Shown here: piece after piece, positions 1-6,408 of the stretch
Numbering within the stretch: the first letter of the stretch is position 1
How the letters are laid out: every line of letters begins with the position of its first letter
From: an uncultured Collinsella sp.
Lineage (GTDB): Bacteria > Actinomycetota > Coriobacteriia > Coriobacteriales > Coriobacteriaceae
Direction of reading: 5' to 3'
Assembly (NCBI GenBank): GCA_900545075.1
Contig: UQXT01000018.1
Span: 1 to 27,117 of the forward strand
Length of the DNA stretch: 27,117 nucleotides
Notes under the pieces: model-generated
Told to the model about the DNA's origin: nothing
Databases searched by the model: none
The model's input: the letters and a program-made list of their open reading frames with translations, nothing else
Program-made: the position numbers and the translations under genes

Positions 1-113
1 ACAATTGGCATATTCGAGAGAAAGCCATCCTTAATCGCCACCAGATAAATGTTCCTCGAGATTTTGTCGAAGAGGGGCTGGTGTTTTTCAAGGAATTTGA
101 CGATAGCGTCCAT
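1..113 (-). CDS. PTS lactose/cellobiose-family EIIC, N-terminal part (cut by window edge)
   Basis: Only the first 37 codons are inside the window. The peptide begins MDAIVKFLEKHQPLFDKISR and continues with a stretch like YLVAIKDGFLSNMPIV. That is the usual start of cellobiose/lactose-type EIIC permeases: an amphipathic N-terminus, then an (A/S)I(K/R)DGF motif before the first membrane helix. The ATG lies at 111-113 on the reverse strand, with AAAGGATG just upstream as ribosome binding site. The protein would be an inner-membrane sugar channel that works with EIIA and EIIB partners lying beyond the left edge. It is divergent from the DUF7916-like gene, so the gap between them probably holds both promoters. 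The family is clear from the motif; the substrate cannot be read. Confidence 0.75.
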   Translation of the reverse strand, partial: MDAIVKFLEKHQPLFDKISRNIYLVAIKDGFLSNMPI

Positions 114-181
114 AACACATCCTTTCATGATTCCCGGGCACACAACGATTTATCCGGACTCAACCGTCGTCGTCCCCGTTT

Positions 182-205
182 GTATCCACTTATGTAAGTG
201 AATAC
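182..205. promoter_or_regulatory. Near-perfect palindrome in the EIIC leader
   Basis: GTATCCACTT, then ATGT, then AAGTGAATAC: 10-bp arms matching at 9 of 10 positions. It lies about 70 bp upstream of the EIIC start, so it is either an operator or a hairpin in the EIIC leader. The arms resemble no operator I can name. The local GntR protein is one candidate binder. Confidence 0.5.
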
Positions 206-296
206 GTTCTTGTGCGAAATGTAATATCATTTGCGCGATTTGTCATAACCAATTCTTTTCCGCTTTGTCGATATGTCAAGAATTCAAATACTTATT

Positions 297-383
297 CGGT
301 GAACGGTAGTTGATTAATTTAAGGTTTTCCCAGCTAGGGCCTATTTTTTCCGAGCAGTACAATAAGTTTGCAACCGTTCACCG
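297..383. promoter_or_regulatory. Inverted pair of CGGTGAACGGT sites
   Basis: CGGTGAACGGT at 297-307 and its exact inverse ACCGTTCACCG at 373-383, centres 76 bp apart. Each site contains CGGT twice at a 7-bp step. The same pair recurs at 16217-16246, and a degenerate pair at 15981-16029, upstream of another PTS operon. The repeated occurrence near PTS promoters suggests binding sites for a shared regulator, possibly with DNA looping. Confidence 0.6.
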
Positions 384-404
384 ATTGGATATAACATATT
401 GAAT

Positions 405-422
405 ATATTGTTGTAACAATAT
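405..422. promoter_or_regulatory. Perfect palindrome upstream of the DUF7916-like gene
   Basis: ATATTGTT, GT, AACAATAT: a perfect 8+2+8 palindrome, 47 bp before the start codon and about 10 bp past the proposed -10 box. It sits where a repressor operator would overlap the transcription start. The GntR protein encoded downstream in the same direction is the natural candidate, but no experiment or match supports this. Confidence 0.5.
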
Positions 423-468
423 TAGAGACAATGTCACAAGCCTGTCGTTCTAGTCAAAGGAAGTAACA

Positions 469-1389
469 ATGCCCAAACGATTACTGAACATGTCCGCATC
501 CGATTTTGCCGCCACGTCACCCATGGATCTAAAACAGGCAATTCTGGCTTCCGAGGGACGTACCATCATGGCGGAAAACGTACCCTCTTCCCAATTTCTC
601 GGCGGCGTTACTAATGCAGAAATCGAACGTGCCGCAGGTGCCGACCTGCTTCTGTTTAACGCGCTCGATGTGTTCGATCCAGTTATTGCCGGTATTCCAG
701 ATGATCTCAATGAAAACCCGGTCACTTGGGTGAAGCGAGCATGCGGAAGGCCCATTGGCGTCAATCTGGAGCCAGTTGATAACGAGGCAGAGATGTCTGA
801 ATCCCGAACGGAAATCCCCATGGGTCGTCGCGTCTCTCCCAAGACCTTAGAAAAGGCTAACGAACTCGGATTTGATTTTATCTGCCTGACGGGCAACCCT
901 GGAACCGGCGTCTCCAACGATGCAATCGCCCATTCGATTAAACTCTCCAAAGAGCATTTCAATGGCCTGGTCATAGCCGGAAAAATGCATGGAGCGGGCG
1001 TTGCAGAACCTGTCATGACGCTCGAAATTGCGCGCAAGTTTGTTGACCTCGGCGTCGATATCCTTCTCGTGCCAGCCCCCTACACCGTCCCTTGCTTCCA
1101 AGAAGCAGACCTGCGCGCCATCGTAGACTTTGTACGATCCCACAACGTAGGCAAGTCAATTGAAGAGAAGGTTCTCGCCATGGCGGCGAACGGGACGAGT
1201 CAAGACTCCTGCGACAGCGAGACCATTAAGAAAATAGGCCTTGCAGCAAAAGCAGCCGGCGCTGACCTCCAACATATCGGGGACTCCATGAACGGTATTT
1301 GCCTGCCCCAGAATATCTTCACGCTCGGACAAGCCCTTCGTGGATACAGGCATCAGATCGTCATGCTGAGCCGCTCTGTGATACGTTAA
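469..1389 (+). CDS. DUF7916-like TIM-barrel protein, PTS-associated
   Basis: A 306-residue protein. It opens with MPKRLLNMSASDFAATSP, followed by segments with a TIM-barrel look: EGRTIMAENV, VTNAEIERAAGADLLLFNAL, RPIGVNLEP, ANELGFDFICLTGNPGTGVSN and LGVDILLVPAPYTVPCF. I recognise this as the family now called DUF7916, often annotated as haloacid-dehalogenase-like or phosphonomutase-like and often found beside PTS genes. Its reaction is not established to my knowledge. The barrel fold and the NPGTGVSN loop suggest binding of a phosphorylated sugar or similar metabolite. The start has AAAGGAAG just upstream. It is divergent from an EIIC gene and followed after 54 bp by a GntR regulator, so it probably acts on the product of that PTS. 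The family name is from memory; the function is unknown. Confidence 0.65.
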   Translation: MPKRLLNMSASDFAATSPMDLKQAILASEGRTIMAENVPSSQFLGGVTNAEIERAAGADLLLFNALDVFDPVIAGIPDDLNENPVTWVKRACGRPIGVNLEPVDNEAEMSESRTEIPMGRRVSPKTLEKANELGFDFICLTGNPGTGVSNDAIAHSIKLSKEHFNGLVIAGKMHGAGVAEPVMTLEIARKFVDLGVDILLVPAPYTVPCFQEADLRAIVDFVRSHNVGKSIEEKVLAMAANGTSQDSCDSETIKKIGLAAKAAGADLQHIGDSMNGICLPQNIFTLGQALRGYRHQIVMLSRSVIR

Positions 1390-1443
1390 GGTTACCTTGC
1401 CCACGTTACATCCCGACTGAGGCAACCATCAGGTATAACCAAC

Positions 1444-2181
1444 ATGCAAACTGAGGCTCTAATGCTCGATACACACGAAAAACGGCCACTCTATTTACAG
1501 CTCACCGACGCGCTGCTCAAGCAGATCGTCGATGAATATCAAGCAGACGATAAACTTCCAACAGAAATGGAACTCTGCGACGAATACGCCGTAAGCAGAA
1601 CAACCGTCCGACTTGCCATGAGTGAGCTGGAGCGTCGTGGAAGTATCTATCGAATCCAAGGTAAGGGATCGTTTGTTGCACCGAAACGCGTTAGCGAGCT
1701 CAATTCACTTTTAGACTTTGACTTTACAAGCCATTGCGATGGCGTTGATCCGGATGCCATCACCAAACATTTCGGCGGCCTCACATCAGGTCGTCCAATT
1801 TCCGTAATGATGCTCCAACAATTTGGATGTCAAAGTCGCGATGAAATTCAGCGTCTTGAATTGACCTACGAACTTGAAGGCAGCTTCATAGGCGCTGATA
1901 CGTTCTTCATTTCAAAGTCACGCGTTCCGAATAACCAGTTAGATTTTCAGGCATTTAGCAGAATCATGGACGACTTGTCCAAGTCTATCCAATCTGTTAG
2001 GGAAAGCTATAGAGCACGTCAGCTTAGCGATTCCGAAGCCAGTAATTATGGTGTTGCAAAACTTCCGGTCATCGAACTGACTCATTATGCTTACGACTCC
2101 GGAGGCAAACTAATCTCAATTGTCTGCCGCACCGTCTTAACTGGGCGAATCCCTTATCAAAACTTTATTTTCAAGTCCTAA
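1444..2181 (+). CDS. GntR/HutC-family transcriptional regulator with UTRA domain
   Basis: A 245-residue regulator with a winged-helix DNA-binding region at about residues 15-80 (motifs LPTEMELCDEYAVSRTTVRL and RIQGKGSFVA) and a C-terminal UTRA-like ligand-binding domain at about 95-240. The domain order is that of the HutC subfamily, whose members sense sugar phosphates or other small metabolites. The internal ATG at 1462 (MLDTHEKRPLYLQ) has a better ribosome binding site (GAGG five bases upstream) and may be the true start, giving 239 residues. It follows the DUF7916-like gene in the same direction and probably controls that gene and the divergent EIIC. The palindromes at 182-205 and 405-422 are possible targets. 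The ligand is unknown. Confidence 0.9.
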   Translation: MQTEALMLDTHEKRPLYLQLTDALLKQIVDEYQADDKLPTEMELCDEYAVSRTTVRLAMSELERRGSIYRIQGKGSFVAPKRVSELNSLLDFDFTSHCDGVDPDAITKHFGGLTSGRPISVMMLQQFGCQSRDEIQRLELTYELEGSFIGADTFFISKSRVPNNQLDFQAFSRIMDDLSKSIQSVRESYRARQLSDSEASNYGVAKLPVIELTHYAYDSGGKLISIVCRTVLTGRIPYQNFIFKS

Positions 2182-2193
2182 TGTTCTTTTTCT

Positions 2194-2256
2194 TTTGTCT
2201 CGATCTGTAACACGTAGCCGAGTTTTTAAGTCCTAACCGTTACAGATCGAGACAAA
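2194..2256. repeat. Inverted-repeat hairpin element, copy 1 (family A)
   Basis: Arms TTTGTCTCGATCTGTAAC (2194-2211) and its exact inverse (2239-2256) are 18 bp each, around a 27-base loop. A related copy follows at 2276-2336. The pair lies between the 3' ends of the convergent GntR and DeoR genes. No T-run follows either arm, so it is not a classic terminator. It may be an intergenic repeat, a processed RNA hairpin or a protein target. Confidence 0.8.
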
Positions 2257-2275
2257 CAAGGTAGGCCCCGCCGAA

Positions 2276-2336
2276 TTGTCTCACTCTGTAACATCTGGTT
2301 GGTGGTTTCACCCCTACCTGTTACAGGTTGAGACGA
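2276..2336. repeat. Inverted-repeat hairpin element, copy 2 (family A)
   Basis: The left arm TTGTCTCACTCTGTAAC (2276-2292) faces GTTACAGGTTGAGACGA (2320-2336), with 14 of 17 positions pairing. The left arm matches that of copy 1 at 15 of 17 positions, and the two loops have the same length (27 bases) but different sequence. Conserved arms around divergent loops suggest the stem is the functional part. Confidence 0.75.
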
Positions 2337-2453
2337 TTTGATAGTGGAGTCCTTATTTGCGCGTCATATCGCGTAGCGCTGACACGCTGGTTTCCACAAT
2401 GACAGGAGGTAAAAGTCCTCCCGCATCACCCGTTGGCAATCCCGTAGCGATAA

Positions 2454-3218
2454 CTAGCAAATAACCTGCGTGTGTTCCTCGATGGCGGCACGATCCTCGG
2501 CGGCGATGCCCGGCTCGCACACCACGGCGTCCAAATTGTCCAGGCGGCAGAAGGTGTAGAAGTCGCGCTTGCCAATCTTGCTGGAGTCGGCGATCAGATA
2601 GCGCGAGTCTGCCTTGCTAAAAGCGAGCTGTTGGATACGGCCCTCGTCCATGTTGGACGTAGATACGTCGCCATCCAGAATGCCGTTGGCGCCGATAAAC
2701 GCCGCATCGATACCCAACGCACGCAGGGTATCCTCGGCCGTTGGCCCCACAAAAGCGGCGGTGCGGCGACGGTACATACCGCCCACGAGGCACAGGTCGC
2801 AGTCTTCGCGCGCCTCGAGCAAGTTAAACACCGAAAGCGAATTGGTCACGATGCGCAGGCGGAACGCCGGCAGCATCGAGGCCATCTGCTCAACCGTGGT
2901 GCCCGTACCCAAAAAGATGGTCGAGCCCTCCTCGATGAGCTCAACGGCACGGCGCGCGATCTGCAGCTTTTCCTCGGCATGCTTGGTACGCTTTTCGCTG
3001 TGCGAATACTCGTGGCGCAACATAGCATGTGGACGGCCCTGTGCACTGCGGGCGCCGCCGTGCACGCGCTCGATCTCGCCCAGGCTCGCAAGCTCCTCAA
3101 GGTCACGACGAATCGTCATATCCGAGACGCCCAGTGCATCCGAAATCTCCTTGACCGAGACCGTGCCCTGCTCTTCGAGCAGCTGACGAACCCTATCCTG
3201 TCGCTCTGCCTTAATCAC
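2454..3218 (-). CDS. DeoR-family transcriptional regulator
   Basis: A 254-residue regulator. Residues 1-60 form a DeoR-type helix-turn-helix (VSVKEISDALGVSDMTIRRD, then EIERVHGGAR), and residues about 75-235 form the sugar-phosphate-sensing domain (EGSTIFLGTGTTVEQMA, LRIVTNSLSVF, DAAFIGANGI, ADSSKIGK). The family usually represses sugar catabolic operons and is released by a phosphorylated sugar. The start codon is GTG at 3218, supported by GGCGAGGA upstream; no better start lies further out. It is divergent from galactose mutarotase across about 200 bp, so that gene is a likely target, together with its own promoter. The inducer cannot be read; galactose- or tagatose-pathway phosphates would fit the neighbourhood. 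Confidence 0.92.
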   Translation of the reverse strand: MIKAERQDRVRQLLEEQGTVSVKEISDALGVSDMTIRRDLEELASLGEIERVHGGARSAQGRPHAMLRHEYSHSEKRTKHAEEKLQIARRAVELIEEGSTIFLGTGTTVEQMASMLPAFRLRIVTNSLSVFNLLEAREDCDLCLVGGMYRRRTAAFVGPTAEDTLRALGIDAAFIGANGILDGDVSTSNMDEGRIQQLAFSKADSRYLIADSSKIGKRDFYTFCRLDNLDAVVCEPGIAAEDRAAIEEHTQVIC

Positions 3219-3424
3219 GATGAATCCTCGCCGTTCTTTGCGCGCATATCATTCAAACAGTAACGAACAAATTGTATCAGACTCGTGCGCGTCAAAAATG
3301 AATGCCCGCACAGCTCCAATCATCACTTTTTTGAGAAAAATACCCCCTGCTTTAGTGGGGTGTAGTGATAATCTCGCCTGTTCGCGCTACAGTTTGTCGG
3401 AAATACCTCGATGTTAGGAACCAA

Positions 3425-4477
3425 ATGATCACTTCCGAGCTTTTCGGCACCGCGCCGTGCGGTACCCCCGTTCATCGTTACACCCTCAACGGGCCCGAGA
3501 TCTGCGTTCGCATTATGGACTATGGCGCCACCGTGCTTGGTGTCGACGTGCCCGACATTCCCGGCAACGTGCGCGATGTGGTGCTGGGCTTCGATAAGCT
3601 CGAGGATTACTTTGACAACCCCGCCTGCTTTGGCGCGACCATCGGCCCCGTGGCCAACCGCACCGCGGGCGCCACGATTACCATCGACGGCACGGACTGG
3701 CATATGCCCGCCAACGAGGGCGCCAACAACCTGCACAGCGATCTTGAGCACGGTCTGCATAAACGCGTGTGGGACATTGAGCTCGACGAGGCCCATAACG
3801 CCGTGCGCATGACCACCTCGCTTGAGGATGGCGAGCTGGGCCTTCCCGGCAACCGCACCTTTACGGCCGTGTTTACCGTTACACGCACCGGCGTCTTTCG
3901 CATCGAGTATGGCTGCGAGAGCGACCGCGCCACCTACGTGTCCATGACCAACCACACGTACTTTAACCTTGCCGGTCATAACGCCGGCATGGACTGTGAG
4001 CACTTCTTTGTTGCTAACGCTGCTCACTACCTGCCCATTAACGAGCAGAACATCCCCACCGGCGAGATTGCTCCGGTCGAGGGAACACCGTTTGACTTCC
4101 GCGAGCTGCGCCCCGTCGCACCCGGCATGGAGGCCGACGACCCGCAGATTAAGCAAGCCCGTGGCTACGATCACTGCCTGTGCATCGATGGCTATCAGTA
4201 CGGCCGTAATCTGCGCCGCGCGATGCACGTCGAGGAGATGTGGACCGGCCGTGAGCTGGACTATTACACCACTGCCCCGGGCGTGCAGCTCTACACCGGC
4301 AACTGGCTGGGCGACGAGCACGCCAAGGACGATGCTAACTATGGCTGGGGCGCTGGCTTTGCCCTCGAGGCCGAGATGTACCCCGACACGCCGCACCAGC
4401 CGCTGTTCCCGCAGGGCATTGTGGGCCCGGGTCACCCCTACAGCAATGTGATCGAGTACCACTTTATGAGGCACTAA
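3425..4477 (+). CDS. galM: Galactose mutarotase (aldose 1-epimerase)
   Basis: A 350-residue protein from the ATG at 3425, which has AGGAA at good spacing; an in-frame start 20 codons upstream lacks one. It matches GalM along its length: GATVLGVDVPD near residue 35, ATIGPVANR at 71-79, NNLHSD with His104, SMTNHTYFNLAGH with the catalytic His177, GYDHCLCID near 248, and FALEAEMYP with the catalytic base Glu315. GalM interconverts the alpha and beta anomers of galactose and related sugars in the cytoplasm. It is divergent from a DeoR regulator and ends at a strong terminator, so it is probably a single-gene unit. It could support galactose or GalNAc use together with the enzymes to the right. 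Confidence 0.93.
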   Translation: MITSELFGTAPCGTPVHRYTLNGPEICVRIMDYGATVLGVDVPDIPGNVRDVVLGFDKLEDYFDNPACFGATIGPVANRTAGATITIDGTDWHMPANEGANNLHSDLEHGLHKRVWDIELDEAHNAVRMTTSLEDGELGLPGNRTFTAVFTVTRTGVFRIEYGCESDRATYVSMTNHTYFNLAGHNAGMDCEHFFVANAAHYLPINEQNIPTGEIAPVEGTPFDFRELRPVAPGMEADDPQIKQARGYDHCLCIDGYQYGRNLRRAMHVEEMWTGRELDYYTTAPGVQLYTGNWLGDEHAKDDANYGWGAGFALEAEMYPDTPHQPLFPQGIVGPGHPYSNVIEYHFMRH

Positions 4478-4505
4478 GCCCACAACGCGACATATCACAC
4501 AGCAT

Positions 4506-4539
4506 CGCCCGCCGGCACCACCGCCGACGGGCGCTTTTT
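4506..4539 (+). terminator. Rho-independent terminator after galM
   Basis: CGCCCGCCGGC, a six-base loop, then GCCGACGGGCG, followed by CTTTTTC: an 11-bp stem with one mismatch, 28 bases past the galM stop. Confidence 0.88.
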
Positions 4540-4582
4540 CATCTTTTGGGCTCATTTTCGCTGTGAGTGTATGAGTGACGTA

Positions 4583-4739
4583 TCAAAAGTATGCCCATTT
4601 ACTACGTTTAGCCCGGGATGCTCGACCATGCACCGGTTTTTGTTAGATTCACGAGCCGTCTACCTGCGGTTTTGTTTTTCCCAAATTCGACATGCTCGAC
4701 GATAGCCGATCAAACGTAGTAAATGGACATAGTTTTTGA
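4583..4739. repeat. 157-bp long inverted-repeat element (family B)
   Basis: The left arm (4583-4609) and right arm (4712-4739) are inverted copies of about 27 bp that share the core CCCATTTACTACGTTT, with one substitution in the right arm, and have AT-rich outer ends. Inside the arms, ATGCTCGAC occurs twice in the same orientation (4618-4626 and 4692-4700). The interior has no ORF. The element lies between the 3' ends of galM and the orphan EIIB gene, which are convergent. It resembles a small non-autonomous mobile element or a long RNA hairpin; no target-site duplication is obvious. Confidence 0.75.
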
Positions 4740-4803
4740 CAGGCGGCATCGCGCGCGTCCCTCGCAAGGGTATAATGATTCGTTTTCCTCCGTCCCCAAG
4801 GGA

Positions 4804-5286
4804 TCAGTTGAACAGATTGCCGATGGGGTCGGGGGCGGAACTGGGAAGATAGCGGATTTCTAGTTCTATGCCGAGCTTTTGCAGCTCTTTGAAGGTGGCG
4901 ATGTCCGTATCGTCTACGGAAACGGCAGGCGTTACAGAGCGCTTGCCCTCCCCCGCCCGCATATGGCCGATGCTGATCTTGGTGATCGGCACACCGCCCT
5001 TAACCAGCGCGAGCACATCGGCGGGTGAGGACACCATGATCAGAATCAATTGGCGCGACGTTGCGGTATGAATGATGTCGATGGTCCTTTGCACCGAGAA
5101 AAAGCGCGTCCAAACGCCTTTTGGCGTCGCCACCCTCATAGGGGCCCACTTGCGAGCGTCCGCCACGATCTCATCGTTGACGATTAAGACAAGGTTGGAA
5201 CCCACGGCTTCGTTCCACAGCTCAACGTCTTGCCCGTAAATGAAACGGTCGTCGATACGCGTGAGAAGGATCTTGGGATGAGCCAT
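4804..5286 (-). CDS. Orphan mannose-family PTS EIIB paralogue lacking the phosphorylated histidine
   Basis: A 160-residue protein that aligns end to end with the EIIB encoded at 14551-15033. Shared blocks include ILLTRID at the start, GVxTRFFSxQxTID, LALVKGGVPI versus LTLVKGGVPI, and FKELQxLGxELEIR near the end. EIIB normally carries phosphate on the histidine of the R(I/L)(V/I)HGQ motif; here that motif reads RFIYGQ. The codon is TAC, so Tyr17 replaces His17. The protein should not relay phosphate. No EIIA, EIIC or EIID lies next to it. It may be a regulatory decoy or sensor, or a gene on its way to loss, but the reading frame is intact and the rest of the fold looks conserved. The start has only a weak GGGGCA upstream. 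Confidence 0.85.
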   Translation of the reverse strand: MAHPKILLTRIDDRFIYGQDVELWNEAVGSNLVLIVNDEIVADARKWAPMRVATPKGVWTRFFSVQRTIDIIHTATSRQLILIMVSSPADVLALVKGGVPITKISIGHMRAGEGKRSVTPAVSVDDTDIATFKELQKLGIELEIRYLPSSAPDPIGNLFN

Positions 5287-5375
5287 GGCTGCCCCATTCT
5301 GTTTGAGACCCGTAAGAGCGAGACATCACGTCTCCAATATTAGTGCATTTAACGTGAGAAAAGCCGTCAGAACAC

Positions 5376-5404
5376 TTGCGCGGATTTGCGATGTCCCGTA
5401 TCAT
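5376..5404 (+). promoter_or_regulatory. Promoter of tRNA-Thr
   Basis: TTGCGC at 5376-5381, a 17-bp spacer and TATCAT at 5399-5404, about 40 bp before the mature tRNA. Spacing and position fit a housekeeping sigma-factor promoter. Confidence 0.65.
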
Positions 5405-5443
5405 AGACAGCCGTTGACGCCTCAGCTGCGTCACCACATGGCC

Positions 5444-5519
5444 GCCAGCGTAGCTCAGTTGGTAGAGCACCGCTCTCGTAAAGCGGGGGTCACCGGTTCG
5501 AGCCCGGTCGCTGGCTCCA
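5444..5519 (+). tRNA. tRNA-Thr (anticodon CGU)
   Basis: A complete 76-base cloverleaf. The acceptor stem is GCCAGCG with CGCTGGC, the D arm is GCTC...GAGC, and the anticodon stem is CCGCT/AGCGG around the loop CTCGTAA. This gives anticodon CGT, which reads the ACG threonine codon. The T arm is CCGG TTCGAGC CCGG, then discriminator T and an encoded CCA. A promoter lies about 40 bp upstream and a perfect terminator starts 12 bases downstream, so it is transcribed alone. Confidence 0.97.
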
Positions 5520-5530
5520 TTGCACAAGAT

Positions 5531-5555
5531 AGCCGCCTTCGGGCGGCTTTTTTTT
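5531..5555 (+). terminator. Terminator after tRNA-Thr
   Basis: AGCCGCC, a TTCG tetraloop and GGCGGCT followed by eight T: a textbook intrinsic terminator. Confidence 0.95.
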
Positions 5556-5621
5556 GTTGCCGATTTTGAGTGCGCGTGCGCCAATCCAGGCACAACGCCG
5601 CCGGCAACTCCCCTACTCAAC

Positions 5622-5672
5622 AAAAAAGCCCCGCCAACCGCAATCCCCAAGGGAACCGCGATTAACGGGGCT
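5622..5672 (-). terminator. Terminator of the lacX-lacC-nanQ operon
   Basis: On the reverse strand, AGCCCCG plus AATCGC pair with GCGGTT plus CGGGGCT across a TT/GG internal loop, followed by TTTTTTG. It lies about 60 bp past the stop of the YhcH-family gene and would end the leftward operon. Confidence 0.85.
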
Positions 5673-5730
5673 CAAGCGCGCTCCTCAATGGAATCACGCC
5701 AGCGTACGAACAGCTCAGCCGAGCAGTTCG

Positions 5731-6204
5731 CTACTCCTCCCAGTAAGCATCTGCAAGCAGCTTAAAGCAAATCTTCTTAACCGGCTGCGCGCCATCGCCC
5801 GGGAACTCGAGCGTGGGCATATGAGGTTCGCCGGCAACGAACAGCGCAAACTTGTCGTCAGCAAGATCGCCAGCGATCGAAGCGTCGGAATCGACCAGAT
5901 CGTAGTCGTCCTTCTCGTCAAACTCCTGGACCAGCGTCAGGCTGCCCGTGGCAACCTTAAAGGCCTCGCGGCCTTCGACGTCGATCTGCAGGTCGTGATA
6001 GCGCTGATGTGTCTCATAGTGAGCCTCGGCCTCGGGACGCGTCGTGGGAGCCATGACGTTCGCAAAGACCTTGTCGCCCAGAATCGGATGGCTTCCAACC
6101 TCGAGCTGCGCCGGGTCGTTCTCCTCGAGCCAATCGATCAGCACGTCGAGGCCCTTGAGCATTCCGCGGTACTCCTCGATATCGCCCAATGCACCGTAAA
6201 TCAT
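5731..6204 (-). CDS. YhcH/YjgK/YiaL (NanQ)-family sugar anomerase
   Basis: A 157-residue cupin-like protein of the YhcH/YiaL family (about 150 residues is typical). Family motifs are present: AHYETHQRYHDLQIDVEG near residues 61-78, DDKFALFVAGEPHMP with its conserved acidic and histidine residues near 115-130, and PVKKICFKLL near the end. Family members bind a metal ion and speed up anomer interconversion of sugars such as N-acetylneuraminate (NanQ). It is the last gene of the leftward lacX-lacC unit. Its likely role is anomer conversion of an amino sugar or sialic acid released from host glycans; the exact substrate cannot be read. The stop is followed by a strong terminator. Confidence 0.87.
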   Translation of the reverse strand: MIYGALGDIEEYRGMLKGLDVLIDWLEENDPAQLEVGSHPILGDKVFANVMAPTTRPEAEAHYETHQRYHDLQIDVEGREAFKVATGSLTLVQEFDEKDDYDLVDSDASIAGDLADDKFALFVAGEPHMPTLEFPGDGAQPVKKICFKLLADAYWEE

Positions 6205-6236
6205 CTAAATCCCCTCTCGGATCGTTTCTTTGGCGG

Positions 6237-6362
6237 CTACTCGGTAAACGCATTACCGACGCTGTTGCCACCCACATGCGTCTCGACCAGGGTAAGGTCG
6301 GGATTGAACACGACAGCATCGGCGTCGCGCCTCGGCATAATGCTACCGCACTTGTCGTCGGC
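6237..6362 (-). pseudogene. Remnant of a second nagA (3' end only)
   Basis: Reverse-strand translation of this block gives a 40-residue tail that begins DDKCGSIMPRRDAD and ends VGNAFTE followed by TAG. It matches the C-terminus of the intact NagA at 9103-10272 at 32 of 40 positions, and the DNA agrees at roughly four positions in five. Similarity stops abruptly near 6360 and just past the stop codon. No start codon or upstream NagA sequence is present. It lies between lacC and the YhcH-family gene, in the same orientation. The likely history is a former lacC-nagA-nanQ gene order in which most of nagA was deleted. The divergence shows it is not a recent copy of the nearby nagA. Confidence 0.85.
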
Positions 6363-6408
6363 TCTAACCACAAGCAAACAACCGATGCCGGGGTCGACGC
6401 CCAAGCTC

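Larger units (their letters stand above)
114..468. promoter_or_regulatory. Divergent promoter region between EIIC and the DUF7916-like gene
   Basis: This 355-bp gap has no convincing ORF and is AT-rich. Three symmetric structures are visible: a near-perfect 24-bp palindrome at 182-205, an inverted pair of 11-bp sites (CGGTGAACGGT at 297-307 and ACCGTTCACCG at 373-383), and a perfect 8+2+8 palindrome at 405-422. A plausible rightward promoter is TTGCAA (368-373), a 16-bp spacer and TATAAC (390-395). The right-hand 11-bp site lies inside that spacer, where a bound protein would block RNA polymerase. A leftward promoter may use TTGGTT and TGATAT (reverse strand, near 225-255), but that is weak. 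The sites are seen; their use as operators is inferred. Confidence 0.6.

Noticed and set aside
2405..2421. Small GGAGG/CCTCC hairpin past the DeoR stop
   Set aside because: Five-base arms without a T-run are too weak to call a terminator.
3323..4555. 410-codon reverse-strand open frame over galM
   Set aside because: It is antisense to galM, which has full catalytic motifs and a good ribosome site. Long antisense frames are expected in GC-rich coding DNA.
4771..4776. TATAAT on the forward strand upstream of the orphan EIIB 3' end
   Set aside because: The nearest TTGACA (4736-4741) is 29 bp away and no forward gene follows until the tRNA, which has its own promoter.
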